Under the pieces are notes generated by a model that was not told where the DNA came from, ran no database searches, and saw only the letters and a list, made by a program, of their open reading frames with translations. A DNA stretch of 64,000 bases. It comes from Odiellus spinosus. Taxonomy: Eukaryota; Arthropoda; Arachnida; Opiliones; Phalangiidae. Positions 50,666 through 61,363 of this stretch are shown one piece after another. The stretch's first letter is position 1, and every line of letters begins with the position of its first letter. The stretch is from assembly GCA_963920705.1 (NCBI GenBank), contig OY987225.1:4064162-4128161 (forward strand), read 5' to 3'. A program made the translations under genes and the position numbers.

Positions 50666-52142
50666 TGAGATTTCGAGGTTAGCTTGGCTATGGGATGCTG
50701 AAGTGACTCGTTTCTTTTTGGCGGATGGACTGACGGTCGTGCATGGGCTATAGGATGCAGAAGTGACTAGTTCCGTTTCGGGCCTCGCTTGTCCTTGATT
50801 GACTTGTTCCGTTTCGGGCCTCATTATTTGTCTCATCATACTAACGAAAAGATTCGTTTGATTCGTTGATTCTTTGTTAAATTGACCAATCAATTTTTCC
50901 TCCCATTCTCTCTGCTTATCCAACTGGTTTTCAGCCCATTCTTGATAATTTTTTTGTCTTTCTTCAAAGATCTTTCCCGACTCCTTGGCGTAGGTCAAAA
51001 GAGCCTTTTCATTAGCTGATAGAGGTTTAACTCTACTTTCTGTAGTAAGGTTGAGAAACGTTACAGGGAAGTTATTATTTATACGAAAAGTCCATAACTT
51101 ATCTTGAAAAATAAGTTATGAACTTATGATTAAAGTTCATACTGTATCTGTTAGTTTTTGACTTCTTAGCTGTACTCGAGCCAGGTTCCTCAAGATTGAA
51201 ATTCTCTTTTTCATTTCTCTCGGCCACGGTTTTTCGTTTTACTATAATTTATGTTTGTTAGCGACGACTAAATCAAATTATGATATATTTACGTACTTAC
51301 TAAAACAATTTTTTCTCGTACATTGTCTTTTATCATCGTCATCATCATCATCATTAACATTATCGCCGTTTTCTGGCTCCAGAACTTCATCATCATGTTC
51401 TGCTTAGTTTTTTTTTACGATAATAAAAAATATTAATAAATATTATTTAAGTAATCTTCTTACCATAAGCTCTCCTTTATAATTTTCTCTATCACTTAAA
51501 TCTAAAATTACACAATTCTAAACCAGACATAGATTAAACGTTAAATATAACAGGGTGTTACATCTAGATTTCACCATTTACACCATTGCGATTATTCGGA
51601 AAATATTAATAATTTATCCTTAAACTAATAATTTATTGAGTTTTAATATATTTTATCAAACTAAACACTACACGAGTCAATGCAATTAATACTAATCATG
51701 GAAATATAGCTTAACCTTCGACAAAACAAGCCTTTATAAAAATTATCTAACGAATTTGAGCTTACCTGAATCAGAGTCTCTAATTAGAGCACTATCAGCC
51801 CCACCTCCAGAAGATTGCGCTAATGGCCTATACCCGAAAACTTCGTCTAATTCGTCAAAAAACTTCATAGTTGACGGAGATTTTCCTGAAGTATTGTTGT
51901 TTTTTTTGGCCGCGAGATACCTACTTCTTAAAAACTTGAACCGGGCCCGAATTTGTTCCCACGTAAAATTAACTTCCCTAGCTTCCATTTCTAATTGCAC
52001 TCTTAGAAAAATATCTTTATTTCGATGTTTCTTCCCATCGAGAGCTTCTAGAATATTTAATTCAGCAATAACCCTAATTAACGTGAGCGTATTTTCGTCA
52101 CTCCACAATATTGTTTTCGTTTCATCCTCCTTTTCGTTCATT
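50543..52142 (-). CDS. Myb/SANT-like DNA-binding gene with Ser/Pro/Gln repeat tail, multi-exon
   Basis: The 5' exon (ATG 52142 to about 51763) encodes TILWSDENTLTLIRVIAELNILEALDGK, VQLEMEAREVNFTWEQIRARFKFLRSRYLAAKK, a trihelix/Myb-SANT fold (Myb_DNA-bind_4 type). The 3' exon (50998-50543) begins with a coiled-coil-like stretch (RQKNYQEWAENQLDKQREWEEKLIGQF) and ends in 27-bp repeats coding SPLQRPAHS-type units. An acidic linker lies at 51300-51420 (atcatcatc run). Intron borders were not resolved. Such genes are either host regulators or second genes of Harbinger elements; which applies here cannot be decided. Confidence 0.5.
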
Positions 52143-52362
52143 TTACAAAAATAAAATACGAGAATTTTTTTTCGAGCGCGTGGCAACTCTCACAGTAGGT
52201 AAATGAGCATTTTTTTTATAGAACTGAAAGGCTGCTGACCACCCCCATTTTAAAAGAGGTGGAATAGGAAATTCCATAAGCCTCAGCATTTGGGACTTCT
52301 TATTCTTTCTTGGAACGCGATTTTGTAGTTCATGAATATGGAAATGCGATTTAACCTTGGGG

Positions 52363-52670
52363 AAAACCGCTCTTAGTGCCGGGAGTGGTGGCGCACTCCT
52401 GTAAACTGGCGTCTCAGTGGCAAGGTCTGGGTGTTGTCCTGCTCGAATCGCAGGTCCCTTGCCCATAGGGAGTGTTGCGAATGGTCCGCGACGGAATGGT
52501 CCTTCCTCTTCCCCATTCCCATCTCCTTCCGTCGCGTGGGCAATTCCCAGTCTTAATCCCTGCGTAGTTACTTACCATAACTGAGTTGCTCAAGGCCTTA
52601 CGCCTTGGCGCCATACCTGGTTCGCAATCGCGACCGCTGTCCGGGCGTAAAGACGTTACGTTACACGCCG

Positions 52671-52708
<38 letters not shown>

Positions 52709-52717
52709 GCTCTTAGT
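52363..52717 (+). mobile_element. SINE with 7SL-like or tRNA-like head, poly(A) tail and 15-bp target duplication
   Basis: The element 52378-52702 is flanked by aaaaccgctcttagt (52363-52377 and 52703-52717). It starts gccgggagtggtggcgcac, strikingly like the 5' end of 7SL RNA and Alu. Just after lies tctcagtggcaagg, resembling a tRNA A box, and cctgctcgaatcgcagg, a B-box-like T-arm hairpin. The rest is unrelated, and the tail is about 35 A. The near-pure tail and perfect duplication mean a recent insertion. Confidence 0.85.
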
Positions 52718-52965
52718 ACGAAAACCAGTTTCCGAGGTAGTTTTCCGATAACGCGCTTTTCATCGAGGAAACTCGCTTTTGCAGGTGTTACATGAGGGAG
52801 GGTTAAAATCGCCTTTCGATAAACCGCTATTAAAATCCAAATGTAACCGCGCTGTGTCGCGTTTGCTGTGAACGGCGCAGTTGACAATGAGAGTGAAACA
52901 GAAATATTTTCTTATAGCCTAATTCCGCTGTATAGGTATTTTTTATTTTTTGTCGTACTACTTTT

Positions 52966-53095
52966 GGAATTTATTTATCACCACTATGTGAGTGTTTTTC
53001 GTTGTTTTAACCATTTTTTTGCTATATCTTGGAATTTATTTATCACCACTATGTGAGTGTTTTTCGTTGTTTTAACCATTTTTTTGCTATATCTT
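52966..53095. repeat. Perfect tandem duplication of 65 bp
   Basis: Two identical 65-bp copies (52966-53030 and 53031-53095) starting ggaatttatttatcacca. The absence of differences points to a very recent event. Confidence 0.95.
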
Positions 53096-53380
53096 GTAAC
53101 TCTTTCGCTGTTTGTACATTAATGCCTCTGTGGCTTTAGTACGTCCATTGAATAAATAACAAACATAGTATTAATCTTATTCTTGACGATTCCACTGTGT
53201 AACAAATGTAATTAACTGTGCAACATTGTTGAACTTCTAATGTAGTGAAATAAAGTCGATTTTTGGGCCATTTATAGGCAAAAACCGGTGATTTATAAAC
53301 AATTCTTCCTTACGATTTTCAGGCTATTTTCACTCAACTGTTAGACAATGGTTGTCCAACTGATAGGCTCGCGTTGCTCA

Positions 53381-53599
53381 TTATCTTGGCTGTTTTTCAA
53401 CGATAGTAGCCACCATTTTATTGATGATTCCTAGGAAGCAATCAATTGTCAATTTTTCGACTTTCATTTTTCGGCAAGGGTACCTCAGTTTTTTAATCCG
53501 GTACCGAAATCTCATGGCGTCGCGTATATCGTAATTTGCCCGGTCTTCGGAACTTAAGTAATAAATTGTTAAAAAATCGTCAAAACGAAACTTGCCCAT
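53381..53599 (-). CDS. PPP1R15/GADD34-like PP1-binding protein, putative (fragment C)
   Basis: A 72-residue ORF from ATG 53599. It starts MGKFRFDDFLTIYYLSSEDR, then about 16 residues on reads MRFRYRIKKLR. Against the ORF at 13120-13314 it keeps the basic-x-x-F start, the YY/WY-I/L strand, EDR and the RF..RI helix at the same spacing. In PPP1R15 proteins these are the PP1-docking RVxF motif and the segment that contacts PP1 and actin. The docking motif here (KFRF) is a weaker match than KVTF. It directly follows the BIR gene, repeating the order seen in Polinton B. The function is inferred. Confidence 0.5.
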   Translation of the reverse strand: MGKFRFDDFLTIYYLSSEDRANYDIRDAMRFRYRIKKLRYPCRKMKVEKLTIDCFLGIINKMVATIVEKQPR

Positions 53600-54035
53600 T
53601 ATTTATTATTTTATTTACGTGATATGCCAATACGAGTTTTTCTACTTCCCTTATGGTAGCGCGGACCGTGATAAAAGGGGGATTGTCGGGTATCGACTTC
53701 TCTTTGACGACGGGATGTTTCAAGTGGTAGCTCTCGTGGTTTTCGGCCCGTCCATCAATTATACAGACGGGCTTCTGATATTTCCCCGGCTCGTCAGCCG
53801 CTCTACTTTCACCGTCCAGGGTGATGCTGCGAATAAATGCGCAGTGGGGAAATTTTTATTTGTGTTCAAATAAAGGATCGTCGGTGGTCTTCCAATTTTG
53901 AAGTTGACCGTGCCACTCGACAGTATCACCCCCTTTGTTAAGGTAGTAAAACCCCGCTTTAGCCATTAGCATCTGCGACACGCGTATATGGGGATATTCA
54001 AAGAACGAGACATATCTCATACGTGTGCTATCCAT
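53600..54035 (-). pseudogene. IAP with one BIR domain (fragment C)
   Basis: From ATG 54035 the reading is RMRYVSFFEYPHIRVSQ, then AKAGFYYLNKGGDTVEW, then LQNWKTTDDPLFEH and FPHCAFIR, the successive blocks of a baculovirus IAP repeat, including the W....DDP..EH core and the H-x6-C spacing. The downstream part is charged. The start matches the remnant at 3357-3482 in Polinton A. It is a fossil with about one or two breaks. Confidence 0.65.
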
Positions 54036-54039
54036 GGTT

Positions 54040-54289
54040 GGCGACGGCTGAATGAATCAAAGGAATGATAGACTTATAGTTTTTAAAGTATATTTGTAGT
54101 ATTTTATAGGAAATAAAGGGGTGATGAAGTAATTTCAAAACGTAAAAAGTGACGACTGGTAGGCTTATATCATTTAGGATCGGCTTACGATATAATAAAA
54201 AGGGAGCATGAAGTAGTTTTCAAAAATTTTAATGGCAATAAAAATAAAACAACACTGATAATACAATAATAATTAAAAACAATAAAAAA
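54040..54289. other. Spacer between IAP and gene X in fragment C
   Basis: No gene. Blocks such as gacttatagt.tttaa, ggaaataaaggg..atgaagtaat.tcaaaa and tcggctta match 3490-3700 in Polinton A in the same order, showing common descent of the two segments beyond their coding parts. Confidence 0.65.
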
Positions 54290-54446
54290 ACTAAAAATGC
54301 GGGTATTCCGCCAAAAACTTGGCGTTCGCCCAGGCGCGCTCCGTCGCGCATGGCCGGGTGGCTGTGGTGGACCCGTGGGGGTGTCCGCAGCGGAAGGTAA
54401 CGTCAACGACGGTTGGACGCGGGCAAAGCACGTCGTTTAGGTCCCC
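54290..54446 (-). pseudogene. Gene X, 3' part, left of the Gypsy element
   Basis: The sequence parallels 3730-3880 of Polinton A (ccgccaaaaacttggcgttcg, ggtggacccgtgggggtgtc). It is the C-terminal part of gene X; the rest lies on the other side of the Gypsy insertion at 60844. Confidence 0.65.
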
Positions 54447-54800
54447 TGTAACAGTTACATCGATTTCACTGTCACTGCCCCTTTAACAAAAAGAATTTTA
54501 AGATCCTAACACCGACCTCTGGACTATGAGTCACTCTATACTTCGCCGTAGAGTTTCTCTAGGTGGTGCAATCCTAGAGCCCCGGAGAAAACGTAGAATA
54601 GAATAATAGGGAGTTGCGAGCCCGGAGCCGACCAGATAAGGCTGCACTCAAGTTTAGCATTTGCCATAATGTTTCGATTTTTGTTGGTATATATATTTTC
54701 GTATGTCCGTTAATTAAATATTCTTAATTTTAAACTGCCGTGTATTAAATTTATACTAATGGTCCGCGTTTGGAGTGTCGCCTCAGACGGAACCATTACA
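54447..54800 (+). repeat. Gypsy left LTR
   Basis: 354 bp, tgtaacagttac...accattaca. It contains a tatatatatttt stretch near 54690 that may act as the TATA region. It is nearly identical to the right LTR. Confidence 0.95.
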
Positions 54801-54815
54801 ATGGCGCCCAACGTT
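54801..54815 (+). other. Gypsy primer-binding site
   Basis: tggcgcccaac starts one base after the left LTR. A TGG start complementary to a tRNA CCA end is expected here; the tRNA type was not determined. Confidence 0.6.
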
Positions 54816-54864
54816 TTTTGCCCCTGTGCCGTTTTTTCCCGTGTTTAGTTTTACTTTTTTTGCG

Positions 54865-56170
54865 ATGTTTCGGACTCCGGTTCAGCGCGCTTCGCTCGCC
54901 TCGCCATCGCCTGGTGGAGGGGGTGTTGCCGCGGCCTCTGGAATCACGTCGGGAAATGTGACTAACACAATGTCACATTTACCGTTAATGGTAGCAAACC
55001 CTTCCCAGAACACAATGGGTGTTCGCTCTCACTCTGCTGGTAATCTTACCAATATCGCGACCCCGGTAAACGCGCCCGGCAGACGCAGTCGCCTAGCAGC
55101 ATCATTCTCACACCGGCCAGTACACACCAGTACTCCAATTCAACAACCAAGTCAACAACAAGCGCAAGTACCTTTTACCGCAAATCCTACTCCATCCGTT
55201 CCATCAACTCGTCAACTGCCAGCCAATGCCGTACAAATGTTAACTAACGCCTTAAGCGCCTTAACCTCTCAAATCTCACAAGTTAACCAACGTTTTGATT
55301 CTCTGGAACAAAATATACAACAATAATTCACTAATCAATCTCAAGAAAGAATAAACCTAGCCCAAGATTCAAATGACCGCTTTAAGTTAATGGAAACACG
55401 CCTTGACAAACTAGAAACGTCCGTCAACAAAGTTCCAAATCCGCCGCAGACTCCACTTACGATAACCGTGCCGACTACGAATGTTAACCCTTCAGGTACC
55501 CAAAATACATCTAGCTTTGCTGCAGCATCGTCGGTAGAAAGCAAAATGGGCTAGCGGATTTGCTATAATTGGCTCGCTACCGCGTCGTTTCGAGGCGCGA
55601 AAACGGATAACGTATTCCGTTTCTTACGAGATGCGACGAAAGTATTTACAGCGAGTGGAACGCCGTCCTCGCAATGGATAGGATTAATTTATCACGCCTT
55701 TAAAGGGAACGCGTCGCGATGGTTTGATAATCGCCGACATTCCTTTACCGATTCGTCGGATTTCGCAACCGTATTTTTGTGCGAATTCCGCCAAAAAACA
55801 CCTTTGGAATAACTTAAAGTCGCCTTAAGTAGAGAACAAAAGGGAGGAGAATCTTTTGAAAAATTTGTTTGGGATATTCAAGACGCGCATGAGCAACATG
55901 ATGCATCCACCGCGGAATCTATTATAATCGATACTGTAGTAAACAGCGCCCTGCCTGAATATAGTCGAGAATTACGAAACGCAGCCGAATCAAAAAAAAA
56001 AAAAACAATTCAAGAACTATTACGCGTAGGACGTTTAGTCGCTCTAGATTTAGAGAAAGCGCACGCTTTATATGGTTCACGGCATGAACCGAAATCGCGG
56101 GTGGAAACAAAAAATGAAGAGAGAGAAAAGGGAGAAGAGCGACCCTTCTCGACTTAACGACCTCGAAAAC
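54865..56170 (+). pseudogene. Gypsy gag part
   Basis: The first likely ATG is 54865 (MFRTPVQRASLASPSPGGG). The N-terminal region is Ser/Thr/Pro/Gln-rich with a predicted coiled coil (LTNALSALTSQISQVNQRFDSLEQN). The capsid-like helical region lies at 55560-56000 (FLRDATKVFTASGT, GNASRWFDNRRHSF), and a single CFACQKVGHKR-type zinc knuckle lies near 56190. It is a fossil part. Confidence 0.7.
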
Positions 56171-56194
56171 AATTGGTGAAAGACCAAAAGTGTT

Positions 56195-56722
56195 TTGCTT
56201 GCCAGAAAGTCGGACACAAAAGAGTGGATTGTCCAGAAAGGGCAAGTCTCAGAGTTTTGTCAACAATGTGTAAAAAAGATTGCCAGCACGCTGGTTAATA
56301 AAGTTGCGAAGATTGCTTTCGTAGATTCTGGCGCTACCTATTCAGTAATCGCCGATACCGAATTGGATAGTCTCGGAAAACCGTTGCACGACATAACTCC
56401 GTGGGTAAATGAAAATATGACCCCCGCCATTGGCCCAGCCATAATGCCAATAGGTACCTGCTCGGTGGAGGTCTGCATTCAGGGTATAACAATGAACGTT
56501 GATTTTGCCGTGCTGAGGAACTTTAACACGCCAGTACTTTTGGGTCAAGATTTTATACGAGGTGTTGGATTTGTCGTCTTGCCCAATAGCAATGTATATG
56601 CATTGAGACAAATCTCAATTGTAGATGGCCTCTCTATTCATTCGGATCGAAACCGGAAGAAACCAGCCCGAAACAGCTTCAGAAAAATGCCGAGAACGAC
56701 CCAGAAGCGTGTCTCACAATGA
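56195..56722 (+). pseudogene. Gypsy aspartic protease part
   Basis: AFVDSGATYSVIADTEL carries the DSGA catalytic motif (near 56325), followed by the flap region and LLGQDFIRGVGFVV, the family's conserved ILG/LLGxDFI ending. It processes the Gag-Pol polyprotein in this family. It is a fossil part. Confidence 0.8.
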
Positions 56723-57681
56723 AACAAACTGTCGAAAATAACAGGTCAAAAGTAGACAACATCTTGACAAAATTTGAAGACGTAGTATCCTCGGGTAGGC
56801 TCGGGCATACTACGATCGTTAGACATAAATTATTTACCGGAGACGCAAACCCAGTTAAGAGTCGCCCCTACCCATATTCGCAGACGAAACGGGCCGAAAT
56901 CAGTCGACAAATAGAAGAATTACAGGAAAGAGGGATAATCGAACCCTGTAGTTCACCCTGGGCCTCGCCCGTCGTCCTTGTCACGAAAAAGGAAGGTGGA
57001 TTTCGACTATGCGTTGACTATCGCTCACTAAATGCCATATCGTTGGACGACGCTTATCCAATGCCATCGGTCCAGTATATCATGGACAGTCTCAAAGAAG
57101 CGAAGTATTTTAGTCGGATAGACTTACGATCAGGCTACTGGCAAGTAGAACTAGACCGGCAATCTCAAGATAAATTCGCTTTCGTCACTTCAGACGGTCA
57201 GTTCCGATTCAAACGAATGCCGTTTGGACTTAAGTCGGCACCCATGACGTTTCAGCGCCTTATGAATGACATTTTAAAGGACTGCCGAACATTTTCCTGT
57301 GTCTACCTTGATGACATAATTATCTTCAGCTCCACAGTCGAAGAGTATTTACAACATTTAGAAACAATACTGGAGGTGTTGAGGAAAGCGAATCTAACGT
57401 GCAATTTGCCAAAGTGCTGTTTCTTTCAAGAACAAATAGATTTCCTGGGATTTGTAGTATCAGCTGACGGTATCCAAACAAACCCAGACAAAGTTGCCGC
57501 TGTTCAACACTTTCCTACTCCCACTAGTCAAACCCCTTTACGGTCATTTTTGGGTTTGGTCAATTTTTATCGAGGATTTATTCCAAAAATGTCCGAAATA
57601 GCTATGCCATTATTTCGGCTACTCAAGAAAAAGTCCCCTGGCGATGGGAAAAAGCAGAAGTACAAGCTTTTCGGAGATTGA
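56719..57681 (+). pseudogene. Gypsy reverse transcriptase part
   Basis: EIIEPCSSPWASPVVLVTKK-type start (IIEPCSSPWASPVVLV), FRLCVDYRSLNAI, FSRIDLRSGYWQVEL, FKRMPFGLKSAPMTFQRLMN and the catalytic CVYLDDIIIFS, followed by IDFLGFVVS. All are canonical Ty3/Gypsy RT blocks. It is a fossil part of the element. Confidence 0.92.
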
Positions 57682-58451
57682 AACAGGAATTAATAGAAAG
57701 TGTGGTTTTGGCGTTCCCTGACTTTTCAAAACCCTATATCCTACAAACGGACGCCTCCTTAACAGGTATGGGAGCCGTTTTATTCCAAAGGGATGAAAAT
57801 GACAATGAACGAGTCGTCGCGTTCACAAGCTATATGCTGAAACCCGCCGAACAAAGGTATCACGCGACGGAACGCGAACTTTTGGCCGTAGTTATTGCAG
57901 TTAGGAAATTTCGAAACTACTTGGATGGACAAACGTTCACATTAAGAACTGACAATAAGGCCCTAGTTTGGCTGCACAGAATGAGAGACATCAACAGCAG
58001 GCTAGTAAGATGGGCTCTACTACTCCAAGAATTCAGCTTTGTCGTTGAAGACGTTGTTGGGAAGGACAACGTAGTCCCAGACGCTATTTCAAGAGCTGAA
58101 TACGACATCGTTGACGAAAACACCGAGCCTTTTGAAATGGAAAAGGAAAGGTTGTCCATTCCAGAAAGACTGAAAACTACAACCGGGTTAACCCTCCTAA
58201 CCGTTACACCAGAGGAAAAAGAAGGAATGGAGGTATTACCAGCACTATCACCGGACATTTTACGAGATCATCAAAGGGAAGACGACCGGCTTAACTTAAT
58301 AAGAGACTTTTTAAGCCATGGGACGCTCCTAGAAGTTAAACCTTTAGCTCGCTCGATCCGAAAAAGAGCCGCGCCATATCTTCTCTGTGACTCTGTGTTG
58401 TATAGAACAGAGAATACTATCAACACCGAACCAACTTGGGTACCATGCTGA
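57678..58451 (+). pseudogene. Gypsy RNase H part
   Basis: YILQTDASLTGMGAVLFQ (first Asp), YHATERELLAVVIAVRKFRNYL (Glu), FTLRTDNKALVWL (Asp) and VPDAISRAEY (last Asp) show the Gypsy RNase H order. It is a fossil part. Confidence 0.9.
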
Positions 58452-58868
58452 AATATTTTAAAGACGTTCTTCATGGAGAATCCATGATTTAATACGACTT
58501 TCTAATTCTTTTAAGGAACTAAACGTTTTTTGATTCAATCAATTCTTTAATTTATTGCAGACTTTTTACAATATCTTTTTCTAAGCCTAGTCAAAATCAC
58601 AAATTCAATTTCGAACTATATCACGAGATCAAAAAAAATTGTATCACTTTTCTATGCGCGTGATATAACGGTTATACATATGTAACCGTTAAATAAATAG
58701 AATTAAATAGTTCATACTTTCTACAATTTAGTTCATACTTTCAACACATGCATCCCTCGCTCGTTACGCGCAACAGTTCTACGTTTCCTACACGACCATC
58801 CATCGTCGGGACATCTCGGGTACGAGAAAACGGTATTCCGCCTTCGCCAACGTTGTTATTGGGATGGG

Positions 58869-59931
58869 ATGGCTCGCGACACGAAGGAATACGTGTTATC
58901 TTGCGATCTTTGCCAAAAGAGTAAACCGCGACACGAGAAACCCATGGGATATCTACAACCTATCGAACTAACAGCTCCAGGAGAAGTTTATAGTGTAGAC
59001 TTAGTCGGACTCTTACCAAAAAGCGCGAAACAGTTTGCCTTCATCCTAGTGATTGTTGACACGTTTTCTAAATGGGTCGAAGTGTATCCTTTGCGTCGCG
59101 CCACTGCCAACGCAGTCCGGAAGCTTTGTTTTGAGCACATGTGCCGGTACGGAATACCTCGAATCATCATTTCTGACAACGGGAGTCAGTTCACTTCGCG
59201 CTTATTCACTGAAATGTGTAAAACAAGTGGTATCGCGCACCACACAACCTCAGTTTATCACCCCCAGAGTAACATGGTCGAGAAGTACAATCGCTCCTTA
59301 AAGCAAATCTTGCGTGTCTACGCTCACGACACACACCGACAATGGGCCACGCGCCTACCCGAGGCCCTTCTCGCACTAAATTCGGCCGTAAACTCTTCCA
59401 CCGGATATCCGCCCGCGAAGTTAACCTTCGGAAGAAATTTACGGTTACCGGTCGAAAATAGTCTCGCGCAACCGCCGGTCGAGCCCCTATCGATGGACGA
59501 CTACGTCGATAAAATAGAGAAGACCATGGAGGCGATGGAAAAGCGTGTCCGCGAAAATATAGCGCGTGCTCAAAAGCACCAAAAGAAAAACGATGACCTT
59601 CGCCGTAGTGCGGTCCACGTTAAAATAGGAGATTGGGTCCTAGTGCAAGCGCACCCCAGTCATCCAAAGATGAGGGTATAACAGCGAAGTTGGCTCTCCT
59701 ATACTTGGGACCTTACCGAGTTGCCTAGCGTTTCGTTTGGAAGACGAAAACGGAAAATCCGCTGGAACCCAACACGTGTACAACCTCAAGGTATATACAA
59801 AGAGAGAGGTCCTACCGGGAAAAGACATTATTTCCCCTAACCCTGACATTCCTACAGTCCAACAATCCACCCGAGTTTTGCGACCCCGACAGCACATTGA
59901 CTATGCAAAACTCTCGGGGATTCGTTACTAA
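58869..59931 (+). pseudogene. Gypsy integrase part
   Basis: YVLSCDLCQKSKPRHEKP (last zinc-binding Cys pair), VYSVDLVGLLP (first Asp), RIIISDNGSQFTS (second Asp), TTSVYHPQSNMVEKYNRSLKQIL (Glu), then KIGDWVLVQAHP of the C-terminal barrel. Pol ends by 59931. No chromodomain is visible. It is a fossil part. Confidence 0.88.
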
Positions 59932-60489
59932 GACACTGAAATAGAAATCATTTCTAAAGTGTATATATATGTTGTGTTTTTTAGTATTAAGTAACTCTTC
60001 TTTATTTCAATTTCGGTATATTCATTTTGTTATATTTTAAGCCCATGTTTGTTATAGATAGTGTATTAATGTAAGAGAAGTTCCAAACAGGTAGTTGAAC
60101 AGAAACAATTCCTACGGAAAAATAGAATAACTAGTTCACTTGGATCATAGAAAGCCAGTGCTAGTACTACGCCATTGCCCAAAACTTAATCTGTTGCCAT
60201 TAGATTAGTTTTTTTTGTTATTTAGTCCACTAGAGTAGGAAAAGATCTAGCGCTAAAACCTGAGCCATTACAAATCCAGAGTATTGCCAACATAGTCTGT
60301 TTGTATTTCTAAGGCATATTAAGATCCTTATAACTTAATTAGCTTTATAAGCTGCCGTAGACTTTCTAATTGTGTAATCGTAAAATTGACCTAGTTAACT
60401 TAGTAATTGTATTTCATTTAAAGAGAAAAAAAAAATATTTTAGTTATTGTTTTAACTACTTATCCCCGGGTCAGTTTGGTGGAGGGGGA
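59932..60489 (+). other. Gypsy 3' untranslated region and polypurine tract
   Basis: AT-rich and without gene. It ends in ggtggaggggga (60478-60489), the polypurine tract that primes plus-strand synthesis, directly before the right LTR. Confidence 0.75.
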
Positions 60490-60843
60490 TGTAACAGTTA
60501 CATAGATTTCACTGTCACTGCCCCTTTAACAAAAATAATTTTAAGATCCTAACACCGACCTCTGGACTATGAGTCACTCTATACTTCGCCGTAGATTTTC
60601 TCTAGGTGGTGCAATCCTAGAGCCCCGGAGAAAACGTAGAATAGAATAATAGGGAGTTGCAAGCCCGGAGCCGATCAGATAAGGATGCACTCAAGTTTAG
60701 CATTTGTCATAATGTTTCGATTTTTGTTGGTATATATATTTTCGTATGTCCGTTAATTAAATATTCTTAATTTTAAACTGCCGTGTATTAATTTTATACT
60801 AATGGTCCGCGTTTGGAGTGTCGCCTCAGACGGAACCATTACA
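60490..60843 (+). repeat. Gypsy right LTR
   Basis: 354 bp, the same length as the left LTR and identical except for about eight single-base differences. Confidence 0.95.
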
Positions 60844-61180
60844 CCCCCACGGGCCTGTTGAGGTAGTCCTCCAGTAACCGAGCCTTCTCGGGCCCGGTGG
60901 TCAGAGGGATTGGGAGGTACGGGTGGCGCGCTCCAAAAGCGCCTCGATCTGGTCACAGGGCACGGCAACCCGTGGATGCTGGCGGTGACGTGCCTGTTGG
61001 TCCTGGCGGTGACGTACCTGTTGGTCCTGGCGATGGCGGGCAGGAGGTACTTGGCCTCGTAGGGTGCCTGGAAGGTCCAGGTGTTTGGGACGGGCATCCG
61101 GGCACCTTATCACGAGCTTTCGAGGTCCGCGACATAGAGCTAGCTCTGCCGGCAGCGTCTATCCCTGCAGCCTGATATCC
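60844..61180 (-). pseudogene. Gene X, 5' part, right of the Gypsy element
   Basis: The minus strand reads MPVPNTWTFQAPYEAKYLLPAIARTNRYV, close to MPVLVSWTFASPYEAKYLPPAIASTNRYI in Polinton A. A short GC-rich segment near 60965-61030 (tggtcctggcggtgacgt) is duplicated in tandem. It is a fossil part whose continuation lies at 54290-54446. Confidence 0.65.
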
Positions 61181-61363
61181 TCCCACCCCCGCACTTATCG
61201 TAGAAAACAGCCAACCGCTTCCTGTGCACTTGACATGAGGCGCGGCGTAAGACCCCCGTAGGCTCCATCCTCTTGAGACTAGCGCGCGAACAAAGGTATA
61301 GCTCTTCCATATTCTTGTGTTGAATCTATTCTTGGTTGAAACACTTTTGGGGAACGGAGAGTT

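Larger units (their letters stand above)
54443..60847 (+). mobile_element. Ty3/Gypsy LTR retrotransposon inserted in gene X of fragment C
   Basis: 6397 bp between two 354-bp LTRs (54447-54800 and 60490-60843), each starting TG and ending CA. A 4-bp CCCC duplication flanks it (54443-54446, 60844-60847). A primer-binding site begins at 54802 (tggcgcccaac) and a polypurine tract precedes the right LTR. Parts are gag, protease, reverse transcriptase, RNase H and integrase in Gypsy order. It is broken, with perhaps five to eight breaks. The LTRs differ at only about eight positions (roughly 2 percent), so it is a fairly young insertion and the youngest large element here. Confidence 0.95.
53381..61180 (-). 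mobile_element. Virus-derived fragment C (gene X, IAP, PPP1R15-like), split by a Gypsy element
   Basis: On the minus strand, reading leftward, it contains gene X (61180-60844 and 54446-54290), a spacer that matches Polinton A 3480-3700, a BIR gene (54035-53600) and a PPP1R15-like ORF (53599-53381). There is no capsid or polymerase gene. It is either the remnant of a third Polinton-like element or a relocated accessory cassette. It is broken, with several breaks, plus the Gypsy insertion. Confidence 0.6.

Noticed and set aside
52670-52702. Poly(A) run as a polyadenylated processed pseudogene
   Set aside because: The upstream sequence has pol III box-like motifs and matches no protein-coding frame; the SINE explanation fits better.
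58452-58760. AT-rich non-coding stretch inside the Gypsy as a separate mobile element
   Set aside because: No inverted repeats, target duplication or poly(A) tail could be recognised at its edges.
60897-61261. Plus-strand frames opposite gene X
   Set aside because: Antisense by-products of a GC-rich gene; the minus-strand reading matches Polinton A.
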